Shown: piece after piece, positions 1 through 6,416 of the stretch
Position numbering within the stretch: position 1 is the first letter of the stretch
Layout: every line of letters starts with the position of its first letter
Source of the DNA: Bacteroidales bacterium
GTDB lineage: Bacteria > Bacteroidota > Bacteroidia > Bacteroidales > JAADJA01
DNA: 7,993 nucleotides
Reading direction: 5' to 3'
NCBI GenBank assembly: GCA_021107975.1
Contig: JAIORT010000324.1
Location: forward strand, 1-7,993
The notes under the pieces: generated by a model
What the model was told of the DNA's origin: nothing
The model's input: the letters and a program-made list of their open reading frames with translations, nothing else
Database searches by the model: none
Made by a program: the position numbers and the translations under genes

Positions 1-1
1 A

Positions 2-793
2 CTATTTAACTTCAACTACACCTTCGAATACTTTAACAGCCGCACCTTCAAGCCAGATGTCAGTGAATTTTTCCTGCTTTTTTGTAAAACGAACCGTCAA
101 ATTTCCTCCGTAAGTTTTAATATTAAAGTATCCGGTACTATTCTTTCGTATCAAAGAAGCAGCTAATGCCGAAGCGGTAACTCCCGTTCCACACGACAGG
201 GTTACATTTTCCACGCCCCTTTCATAAGTTCTCACAATAAGATGATCTTCTTTTAATTCAACAAAGTTAACATTTGTACCTTCGGGCTGAAATTTTTTAT
301 CCCAACGAATACGCTTCCCTTCATTATAAATATCAATTTGTTCTATGTTCTCCACAAATTTTAAATAGTGAGGCGAACCTGTGTCTATTAAAAAGTGATC
401 GTCATAAATTTTAATATTATCCACATCTTTCATTTTAAGCGAGATATAAATTTCGCTTCCTGATTCAGATAAAATTGTTGATTCATGTATGCCATCAATA
501 GCACGGAACTTGGTTTGGTTATCAATAATACCAAGTGATTTTGCAAAAGCAGTAATACATCTTCCCCCGTTACCGCACATGGTGCCCTCAATCCCGTTTG
601 CATTAAAATATTTCATTTCAAAGTCAAAATCCCTGAAAGCCGATAATAACATTAATCCATCGGCTCCAATACCAAACCTCCTGTTACATAACAAGGCAAT
701 CTGATCGTTTTGCAAATTGAATAGTCCTTTTCTGTTATCTATCAGAATGAAATCGTTACCTGTACCGTGGTATTTATAGAATTTTATTTCCAT
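2..793 (-). CDS. dapF: Diaminopimelate epimerase
   Basis: This cytoplasmic enzyme interconverts LL- and meso-diaminopimelate, the last step before lysine and the source of the meso-DAP used in peptidoglycan. It is a PLP-independent racemase that works with two cysteines. Both are visible: Cys73 in TMCGNGGRC and Cys201 in LSCGTGVTA. The N-terminal KYHGTGNDFILIDN block (about residues 8-20) and the QPEGTNVNFVE block (169-179) are also typical of the family. I place the start at the ATG whose first base is 793, giving MEIKFYKYHGTGNDF and 263 residues, a normal length. An upstream in-frame ATG at 841 would add 16 residues (MNFVKWQIIV...) that do not resemble the family N-terminus. No Shine-Dalgarno sequence is seen before either start, which is usual in Bacteroidota. 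The gene is divergent from the Deg protease, and its TAG stop is the reverse complement of bases 2-4. Identification is secure. Confidence 0.96.
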   Translation of the reverse strand: MEIKFYKYHGTGNDFILIDNRKGLFNLQNDQIALLCNRRFGIGADGLMLLSAFRDFDFEMKYFNANGIEGTMCGNGGRCITAFAKSLGIIDNQTKFRAIDGIHESTILSESGSEIYISLKMKDVDNIKIYDDHFLIDTGSPHYLKFVENIEQIDIYNEGKRIRWDKKFQPEGTNVNFVELKEDHLIVRTYERGVENVTLSCGTGVTASALAASLIRKNSTGYFNIKTYGGNLTVRFTKKQEKFTDIWLEGAAVKVFEGVVEVK

Positions 794-869
794 AAACATT
801 AATGATATATTGACAATAATTTGCCATTTTACAAAATTCAAAAAACCTATCAGGTCTTAATCGAACTTA

Positions 870-877
870 CAAATTTA
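870..877 (-). promoter_or_regulatory. Possible -7 promoter element for dapF
   Basis: Read on the minus strand this is TAAATTTG, an exact match to the Bacteroidota -7 consensus TAnnTTTG. It lies 76 bases upstream of the chosen dapF start, implying a leader of about 70 bases. No TTTG is seen at the expected 19-21 base distance upstream (around 897-902), so only half of the promoter is supported. An eight-base site in AT-rich DNA can arise by chance. Confidence 0.35.
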
Positions 878-959
878 TACTAAATATTTTTAACATGTTT
901 TAACAATAAATCAATACAACTGTCAAATATCTGACGTTATAAAAGTAAATAATTGGGTT

Positions 960-2096
960 ATGAAAAGATTTATTACTTATTTTCTGGCAGCCATTTTTGG
1001 CGGTTTGGTTTTCGCTGTTATTTATATAACTTTTGAAAATAAAAATACATCAGCATTAACGGATACACAGGAGCAATTACCTGCAATACAGGCAAGCTAT
1101 ACCCCACATTCAGCAGTAATCGGACCTGATTTTGTTAATGCAGCGGATAAAACAGTTCATGCTGTTGTTCATATCAAATCCGAGCTTCAACAAAGAAATA
1201 AAGTTTACAACGATTTTTTTGATTTATTTAACGATTTAATAAGAAACCCAAACTACAGATATTATAATGCACCTGTAATTGCAACAGGTTCGGGAGTAAT
1301 TATCTCAGCCGATGGTTATATTGTTACAAATAACCATGTTGTTCAGAATGCAACCGGCTTAGAGATTACATTAAATAATAAAAGAACTTTTGAAGCTGAG
1401 ATTATTGGCACCGATCCATCAACCGACCTGGCTCTTATTAAAATTGAGGCAAACGATTTACCTTATCTTATTTATGGAAATTCAGATAATTTAAAAGTTG
1501 GCGAATGGGTGCTTGCAGTAGGTAATCCATTTAATCTTACATCAACGGTTACAGCCGGAATCGTAAGTGCAAAAGCAAGAAATATCAATATTCTCGGTGA
1601 GGCGTCAGCTATCGAATCATTCATCCAGACAGATGCTGTTGTTAACAGGGGAAACAGTGGAGGCGCACTTGTGAATACAAAAGGCGAATTAGTTGGAATA
1701 AATGCTGCCATTGCTTCTAATACCGGGTCTTATGCAGGATATTCATTTGCTATTCCGGTTAATATTGTTAAGAAAGTAATGGATGACTTTTTAAATTTTG
1801 GAGAGATACAAAGGGCTTACCTTGGCATTTCTTTCAGAGAAATTGACAGTCGGTTTGCAGATGAAAAAGGCTTAACTGAAGTCAGAGGAGTTTACGTTAT
1901 TGATGTCATTAATAATGGCGCTGCCTCGGATGCAGGCATTAACAAAGGGGATGTTATTGTCAGGGTAAATAATACAGATATTAATTCCAATTCAGCATTT
2001 CTGGAAATAATAGGTACGAGGCGACCAGGCGATAGAATAAAAATCTATGCTTATAGAGATAATAAACTTAAAGAATTTGATGTAATCCTTAAATAG
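960..2096 (+). CDS. Membrane-anchored HtrA/Deg serine protease, single PDZ
   Basis: This is a trypsin-fold serine protease of the HtrA/Deg family (MEROPS S1C), expected to degrade or process misfolded or signalling proteins in the periplasm. The 378 residues read as follows. An N-terminal hydrophobic segment (about 4-24) has a short basic start and no clear cleavage site, so it is probably a signal anchor. A linker runs from about 25 to 55, and the protease domain from about 56 to 275. The catalytic triad is His126 (TNNHVV), Asp156 (STDLALI) and Ser233 (RGNSGGALV). One PDZ domain occupies about 284-378, starting at YLGISF. DegP and DegQ carry two PDZ domains and are longer; one PDZ with a membrane anchor is the architecture of E. 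coli DegS. Function as a DegS-like regulatory protease is inference only. The ATG at 960 is the first plausible start and begins MKRF. The gene has its own spacers on both sides and is not obviously in an operon. Confidence 0.93.
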   Translation: MKRFITYFLAAIFGGLVFAVIYITFENKNTSALTDTQEQLPAIQASYTPHSAVIGPDFVNAADKTVHAVVHIKSELQQRNKVYNDFFDLFNDLIRNPNYRYYNAPVIATGSGVIISADGYIVTNNHVVQNATGLEITLNNKRTFEAEIIGTDPSTDLALIKIEANDLPYLIYGNSDNLKVGEWVLAVGNPFNLTSTVTAGIVSAKARNINILGEASAIESFIQTDAVVNRGNSGGALVNTKGELVGINAAIASNTGSYAGYSFAIPVNIVKKVMDDFLNFGEIQRAYLGISFREIDSRFADEKGLTEVRGVYVIDVINNGAASDAGINKGDVIVRVNNTDINSNSAFLEIIGTRRPGDRIKIYAYRDNKLKEFDVILK

Positions 2097-2181
2097 AAGG
2101 TATTTATTCAAATGGACAGCGGGCATACTATGGATTAGGCTTATAAAAGCAGCTTTTAAAAACATTTCCACTTCATAATAC

Positions 2182-2209
2182 AATAAACAACAGATTGTTA
2201 TTGTTTATT
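2182..2209. repeat. AT-rich inverted repeat downstream of the Deg protease gene
   Basis: AATAAACAA (2182-2190) and TTGTTTATT (2201-2209) are perfect 9-base arms around a 10-base spacer. The repeat lies 86 bases after the protease stop codon. It contains only one G-C pair per arm and is not followed by a T run on either strand, so it is a poor rho-independent terminator. It could mark a weak 3' end or be chance in AT-rich DNA. Nothing else recognisable (no RNA gene, no ORF of useful length) was found between 2097 and about 2240. Confidence 0.3.
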
Positions 2210-2242
2210 AAATAAATAAACTTTATAACTTATATAAAATAT

Positions 2243-2274
2243 TTTGGTGGATACAAAAAAATTTTGTATCTTTG
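2243..2274 (+). promoter_or_regulatory. Bacteroidota-type promoter of rpoD
   Basis: TTTG at 2243-2246 and TATCTTTG at 2267-2274 match the -33 (TTTG) and -7 (TAnnTTTG) elements used by the Bacteroidota primary sigma factor. They are separated by exactly 20 bases, within the known 19-21 range. Transcription would start near 2280, giving a leader of about 60 bases before the rpoD ATG. Since rpoD encodes the sigma factor that reads this promoter class, the gene is probably autoregulated through its own product. This is the best promoter in the window. Confidence 0.8.
2250..2270. promoter_or_regulatory. Perfect inverted repeat inside the rpoD promoter (possible operator)
   Basis: GATACAAAA (2250-2258) and TTTTGTATC (2262-2270) are exact reverse complements separated by AAA. 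The repeat fills the spacer between the -33 and -7 elements, and its right arm supplies the first four bases (TATC) of the -7 element. A dimeric protein bound here would block polymerase. The right arm also resembles the common extended -7 sequence TTTTGTAtcTTTG, so half of the symmetry may be promoter consensus. A regulatory role is inference. Confidence 0.4.
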
Positions 2275-2339
2275 TGTGCTTTTTTCTTTACTAATTACAT
2301 TATTGTTAATCAGGGCATTAAATAAATGAAACTATTAAA

Positions 2340-3206
2340 ATGAGACAATTAAAAATTACAAAATCGATCACAAACCGTGAAACAGCATCTCTTGATAAAT
2401 ACCTTCAGGATATTGGTAAAGAAGAACTGATTACTGCGGATATGGAAGTTCATTTAGCGCAAAAGGTCCATCAGGGAGATCACATAGCGCTTGAGAAGCT
2501 TGTTAAAGCTAACCTACGTTTTGTTGTATCGGTTGCTAAGCAGTATCAAAATCAGGGATTAAGTTTACCCGATTTGATTAATGAAGGTAACCTGGGATTA
2601 ATTAAAGCTGCATCGAGATTTGATGAAACCAGGGGATTCAAATTTATCTCTTATGCTGTATGGTGGATTAGGCAGTCTATTTTACAGGCTTTGGCTGAAC
2701 AATCGAGGATTATCAGGTTACCACTGAATCAGGTTGGTTCATTAAACAAAATTAAAAAGGCTACTTCAAGATTAGAACAAGTATTTGAAAGGTCTCCTTC
2801 GGCAGAAGAAATTGCAGAAAAGCTTGAAATGCCTGATTATAAAATTAATGCTGCAAAAAAAATTACTACAAGGTACATTTCAATGGATGCACCGTTAACT
2901 AAGGATGACGAAACCAAATTTCTTGATGTATTTGTGTCTGATGATTCTCCGCATACAGATGATATTTTAATGAGAGAATCTCTTGCAAGAGAAATTCAAA
3001 GATCTCTCACCACACTTACTAAAAAGGAAAGAGATGTTGTTAATCTGTACTATGGTATTGGAATGCCGCATGGGTTGACACTCGAAGAAATCGGAGCAAA
3101 ATTTGACCTGACAAGAGAACGCGTCAGGCAGATCAAAGAAAAGGCTATTAGGAGGTTAAAACACACATCAAGAAGTAAGCTTCTGAAGGCTTACCTATGT
3201 CAATAA
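2340..3206 (+). CDS. rpoD: Primary RNA polymerase sigma factor (sigma-70, RpoD/SigA)
   Basis: This is the housekeeping sigma factor that directs RNA polymerase to most promoters. The 288-residue protein is the compact Bacteroidota form, without region 1.1 and without the non-conserved insert. Region 1.2 is at about 16-45 (SLDKYLQDIG). Region 2 is at about 50-122, with the core-binding and -10-reading block LPDLINEGNLGLIKA through SYAVWWIRQSILQALAEQ. Region 3 is at about 124-205 (RLPLNQVGSLNKI). Region 4 is at about 215-282, with the helix-turn-helix LTLEEIGAKFDLTRERVRQI that reads the -33 element. The five residues between GIG and TLEEIG (MPHGL) match my memory of flavobacterial RpoD better than Bacteroides RpoD. 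The MRQLKITKSITNRE start fixes the ATG at 2340. The gene is monocistronic, with its own promoter upstream and a strong terminator downstream. Regions 2 and 4 are intact. Confidence 0.97.
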   Translation: MRQLKITKSITNRETASLDKYLQDIGKEELITADMEVHLAQKVHQGDHIALEKLVKANLRFVVSVAKQYQNQGLSLPDLINEGNLGLIKAASRFDETRGFKFISYAVWWIRQSILQALAEQSRIIRLPLNQVGSLNKIKKATSRLEQVFERSPSAEEIAEKLEMPDYKINAAKKITTRYISMDAPLTKDDETKFLDVFVSDDSPHTDDILMRESLAREIQRSLTTLTKKERDVVNLYYGIGMPHGLTLEEIGAKFDLTRERVRQIKEKAIRRLKHTSRSKLLKAYLCQ

Positions 3207-3223
3207 AAACAATTTAAAATTTT

Positions 3224-3265
3224 AAAGGGATTATTACTTTTTTTGTAATAATCCCTTTTTTTTTT
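3224..3265 (+). terminator. Rho-independent terminator of rpoD
   Basis: A perfect 14-base-pair stem is formed by AAAGGGATTATTAC (3224-3237) and GTAATAATCCCTTT (3245-3258), with a loop of seven T. An unbroken T run continues to 3265. It begins 17 bases after the rpoD stop codon. Stem length, perfect pairing and the T tract make this a convincing intrinsic terminator for the plus strand. Confidence 0.92.
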
Positions 3266-3272
3266 AATTTTG
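3242..3272 (+). promoter_or_regulatory. Predicted promoter of gap-pyrG, overlapping the rpoD terminator
   Basis: TTTG at 3242-3245 and TAATTTTG at 3265-3272 match the Bacteroidota -33 and -7 elements with a 19-base spacer, inside the accepted 19-21 range. Transcription would start near 3278, about 43 bases before the gap ATG. The -33 element lies in the loop and first stem base of the rpoD terminator, and the -7 element starts at the last base of its T tract. Both elements sit in AT-rich DNA. However, a strong terminator just upstream means the following genes need a promoter in this short interval, which supports the call. Confidence 0.6.
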
Positions 3273-3320
3273 ACAACAAAATAAAAATAAGTAATTAACC
3301 AAAGTATAAAAACAAAAAAA

Positions 3321-4796
3321 ATGGAAAATAAAAATTTTAATTCAAAAGAATCGGCAGCCTATGAAGATTCTATGAATAAATGGTTCGACGATGAAAAAGC
3401 TGGCTTTGAGTTTATTGATGTTCTTGGAAAACTATTCTATGATAAATCCATAGAGCTTATATTTTTCCGCACACAACTCATTGACAGGAGTGCAAGTGTA
3501 ATTCTTTTCAAGCATTCTTATGCTCAAACGATAATTGGGAAAAAATTAAAAATCCAGGATTCTTTGATGTTGGCAAGAGTGATCTCCGAACTTGATCTTC
3601 CTCATACCAAATTAGACATAGGCAGACTCAATCAGGAATGGACAGAAGAAAAAGAAAAATACAACAACGATCCAAAAGCTTTTACTACTGATAAATTAAA
3701 ACATATTATCGGAAAACCCCCGAAATATGACGAACCTGTTGATGTTGTCTTGTTTGGATTTGGAAGGATTGGAAGGTTATTGCTTCGTGAGTTTATTATC
3801 CAGGGAAATGGAACTCAATTGCGCCCCAGAGCCGTGGTTACGAGGAGAGTTACACCTGAAGATATAGCAAAACGTGCATCATTAATACGCCACGATTCTG
3901 TTCATGGTCCTTTCAGGGGAAATGTAATCGAAGATCCGGAAAACGAATCCATCTATATGAACGGTCATATAATAAAAATGATTGAAGGTTCAAACCCAGA
4001 GGATATTGATTACGAAGCGTATGGAATTCATAACGCATTACTAATTGATAATACAGGCGTTTGGCGCGACAGGGAAGGTTTGGGCAGGCATCTGAAAGCT
4101 AAAGGTATTAGTAAGGTTTTATTTACGGCTCCTGCAAAAGGCGATATACCGAATATAGTATATGGTGTTAATCATAAGAATTTTGCCCCCGATTCCGATA
4201 ATATTTTTTCTGCAGCCTCATGTACAACCAATGCAATAGTACCGGCTCTCAGTGTAATAGAAAACAAACTGGGAATAGAAAAAGGACATTTGGAAACCAT
4301 ACATGCCTATACAAACGATCAGAATTTATTGGATAATTATCATAAAAAGCCAAGAAGAGGACGTGCAGCTGCGTTAAATATGGTAATTACTTCCACCGGC
4401 GCCGGAGCTGCTGCTGCAAAAGCAATTCCGAGTTTGAAAGGGAAACTGACGGCTAATGCTGTTAGAGTACCAACTGCAAATGTTTCCCTTGCGATTTTGT
4501 CATTAACTGTTAAAAAATCTACAACAAAGGAAGAAGTTGTCGAGATGTTGCGTAATGAAGCATTAAGAGGTCAGTTAGTTGAGCAAATCAGATTTTCTGC
4601 ATCCAATGAATTGGTTTCTTCTGACTTTATTGGCGACCCTATAGCGGGTATTTTCGACAGCCCTTCAACACAGGTTTCTGCCGATGGTAAAAATATCATC
4701 ATTTATTTGTGGTATGATAATGAATTCGGATATACCATGCAGGCGATCAGGCTTGCAAGATATTTTGCCAAAGTTAACAGATATACTTACTATTAA
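3321..4796 (+). CDS. gap: Glyceraldehyde-3-phosphate dehydrogenase, long N-terminally extended form
   Basis: GAPDH interconverts glyceraldehyde-3-phosphate and 1,3-bisphosphoglycerate in the cytoplasm, using NAD(P) and phosphate. The canonical enzyme lies at about residues 138-491. It shows the Rossmann motif GFGRIGR (146-152), the active site SAASCTTNA with nucleophile Cys301, and the general base His328 (TIHAYTNDQ) at the standard 27-residue distance. LWYDNEFGY (463-471) is close to the usual WYDNE-x-GY block. Before this comes an extension of about 137 residues with conserved-looking blocks (YDKSIELIFFR, LDLPHTKLDIGRL). I recognise it from the long GAPDH of flavobacteria and relatives; its function is unknown to me. 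At 491 residues it is far longer than the usual 330-340. The strand that normally ends Asn-Asp in NAD enzymes reads VVTRR (172-176), which suggests NADP use. The stop is two bases before pyrG, so the two are probably co-transcribed. The start at 3321 is the first ATG of the frame after the predicted promoter. Confidence 0.95.
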   Translation: MENKNFNSKESAAYEDSMNKWFDDEKAGFEFIDVLGKLFYDKSIELIFFRTQLIDRSASVILFKHSYAQTIIGKKLKIQDSLMLARVISELDLPHTKLDIGRLNQEWTEEKEKYNNDPKAFTTDKLKHIIGKPPKYDEPVDVVLFGFGRIGRLLLREFIIQGNGTQLRPRAVVTRRVTPEDIAKRASLIRHDSVHGPFRGNVIEDPENESIYMNGHIIKMIEGSNPEDIDYEAYGIHNALLIDNTGVWRDREGLGRHLKAKGISKVLFTAPAKGDIPNIVYGVNHKNFAPDSDNIFSAASCTTNAIVPALSVIENKLGIEKGHLETIHAYTNDQNLLDNYHKKPRRGRAAALNMVITSTGAGAAAAKAIPSLKGKLTANAVRVPTANVSLAILSLTVKKSTTKEEVVEMLRNEALRGQLVEQIRFSASNELVSSDFIGDPIAGIFDSPSTQVSADGKNIIIYLWYDNEFGYTMQAIRLARYFAKVNRYTYY

Positions 4797-4798
4797 AA

Positions 4799-6412
4799 AT
4801 GGCTCGCACTAAATATATTTTCGTTCTTGGAGGAGTTGCTTCATCCCTTGGAAAAGGTATTATCTCTGCATCTCTTGCTAAACTCTTACAATCAAGGGGT
4901 TTTTCCGTTGCAATTCAAAAACTCGATCCTTATATCAATGTTGATCCGGGAACATTAAACCCTTATGAACATGGTGAATGTTATGTTACAGAAGACGGAG
5001 CCGAAACCGACCTGGATTTGGGACATTATGAAAGATTTTCGAATGTACCTACATCACAGGCAAATAATGTTACAACAGGAAGTATTTACAAAACAGTGAT
5101 TGAGAAAGAAAGAAGAGGCGATTATTTAGGGCATACCGTACAGGTAATCCCTCATATAACCGATGAAATCAAGCGGAGGATTAAACTTTTGGGAAATACG
5201 GGTAAATATGATTTTGTGATTACCGAGATTGGAGGAACTGTCGGTGATATTGAGTCATTACCCTATATTGAGACTGTTCGTCAGATGAGATGGGAAATGG
5301 GCAGGGATTGTGCGGTTATTCACCTCACCCTGGTCCCTTATTTGTCAGCGGCAGGTGAGTTGAAAACAAAACCAACCCAACATTCAGTCAAAACACTTCT
5401 GGAATCAGGAGTGCAACCTGATATAATCGTTTGCAGAACAGAGAGACATTTAAATGAAAACCTGAGAAATAAAATCGCTCTATTCTGCAATGTTGAGCCA
5501 TCATCGGTAATTGAATCAATAGATGCAAAAACTATTTATGAAGTGCCGATTCTTATGCGTGATGAGAATTTAGACACAGAGATTCTCAGAAAAACGATGA
5601 TGCCTTTAGATAGCCAGCCTGATTTGAAAAAATGGGAAGAATTCCTTTATAAATTGGATAATCCTGCTACTGAAGTTAATATCGGTTTGATAGGGAAATA
5701 CATTGAACTAAAGGATGCATACAAATCGATAAACGAATCATTTATTCATGCCAGTGCAGCTAACGAATGTAAGGTGAATCTGAAATTGATACATTCGGAA
5801 GATATTAAGGAATCGAATGTTGCAGAATTGTTGGGAAACATGAATGGAATTCTTGTTGCACCGGGATTTGGTGAGAGAGGAATAGAAGGGAAAATAACTG
5901 CTGTTAAATACGTTAGGGAAAACGGGATACCTTTCCTGGGAATTTGCCTCGGAATGCAATGCGCTGTTGTGGAATTCGCAAGAAATATATTAGGGTACAA
6001 AAGTGCACATTCAACTGAAATGAACCCTGATACTAAGTACCCTGTTATAGATTTGATGGAAGAGCAGAAAAAAATAAAAGGTTTGGGAGGAACAATGAGA
6101 CTTGGCACTTATCCTTGTAAAATAAAAAAAGGAACAAAATTGTATGATATTTATCAAACCCTTACTATTTCCGAGCGTCACCGGCACAGGTATGAGTTCA
6201 ATAATGAATATATCGAAGAGTATGAAAAAGCAGGAATGTTGATGTCAGGTATTAACCCGAAGGATAACCTGGTAGAAATTACAGAACTAAAAAATCATCC
6301 CTGGTTTATTGGTGTACAGTTTCATCCCGAATATAAAAGCACAGTTGCTAAACCTCATCCGCTTTTTGTCAGTTTTGTGGAGGCTGCATACGAAAATAAC
6401 AAAAACAGGTAA
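4799..6412 (+). CDS. pyrG: CTP synthase
   Basis: CTP synthase aminates UTP to CTP using ATP and glutamine-derived ammonia, the last step of pyrimidine nucleotide synthesis. The protein has 537 residues, a normal length. The N-terminal synthetase domain (about 1-270) shows the nucleotide-binding GGVASSLGKG (11-20), the Mg/UTP block GAETDLDLGHYERF (67-80) and ITEIGGTVGDIES (141-153). The C-terminal class I glutamine amidotransferase domain (about 295-530) has its full triad: Cys383 in GICLGMQ, His509 and Glu511 in VQFHPEY. The oxyanion-type motif PGFGERG is at 355-361. The gene starts two bases after the gap stop codon and ends four bases before the lipoprotein ATG, so all three are likely on one transcript and perhaps translationally coupled. 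As I recall, pyrG is often followed by yidC in Bacteroidota; here it is not. Confidence 0.97.
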   Translation: MARTKYIFVLGGVASSLGKGIISASLAKLLQSRGFSVAIQKLDPYINVDPGTLNPYEHGECYVTEDGAETDLDLGHYERFSNVPTSQANNVTTGSIYKTVIEKERRGDYLGHTVQVIPHITDEIKRRIKLLGNTGKYDFVITEIGGTVGDIESLPYIETVRQMRWEMGRDCAVIHLTLVPYLSAAGELKTKPTQHSVKTLLESGVQPDIIVCRTERHLNENLRNKIALFCNVEPSSVIESIDAKTIYEVPILMRDENLDTEILRKTMMPLDSQPDLKKWEEFLYKLDNPATEVNIGLIGKYIELKDAYKSINESFIHASAANECKVNLKLIHSEDIKESNVAELLGNMNGILVAPGFGERGIEGKITAVKYVRENGIPFLGICLGMQCAVVEFARNILGYKSAHSTEMNPDTKYPVIDLMEEQKKIKGLGGTMRLGTYPCKIKKGTKLYDIYQTLTISERHRHRYEFNNEYIEEYEKAGMLMSGINPKDNLVEITELKNHPWFIGVQFHPEYKSTVAKPHPLFVSFVEAAYENNKNR

Positions 6413-6416
6413 TGTT

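Noticed and set aside
489..704. Open frame of 71 codons on the plus strand opposite dapF
   Set aside because: It lies wholly inside dapF on the other strand, shows no recognisable domain, and has no promoter or ribosome-binding signal.
922..935. GTCA-N6-TGAC inverted repeat upstream of the Deg protease, with TATAAA nearby at 938-943
   Set aside because: Four-base arms are too short to call an operator, and no TTTG plus TAnnTTTG pair accompanies them; I could not define a promoter for the protease gene.
2144..2158. TAAAA-GCAGC-TTTTA hairpin after the Deg protease gene as a terminator
   Set aside because: The stem is only five A-T pairs and no T run follows.
5738..6108. Two overlapping minus-strand open frames within pyrG
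   Set aside because: They oppose the conserved amidotransferase domain of pyrG, and their translations look like complement-strand shadows.
6309..6416. Upstream extension of the lipoprotein gene to the ATG at 6309
   Set aside because: The extra 36 residues overlap the pyrG 3' end, which encodes the conserved His509/Glu511, and would put a non-secretory stretch ahead of a clear signal peptide and lipobox.
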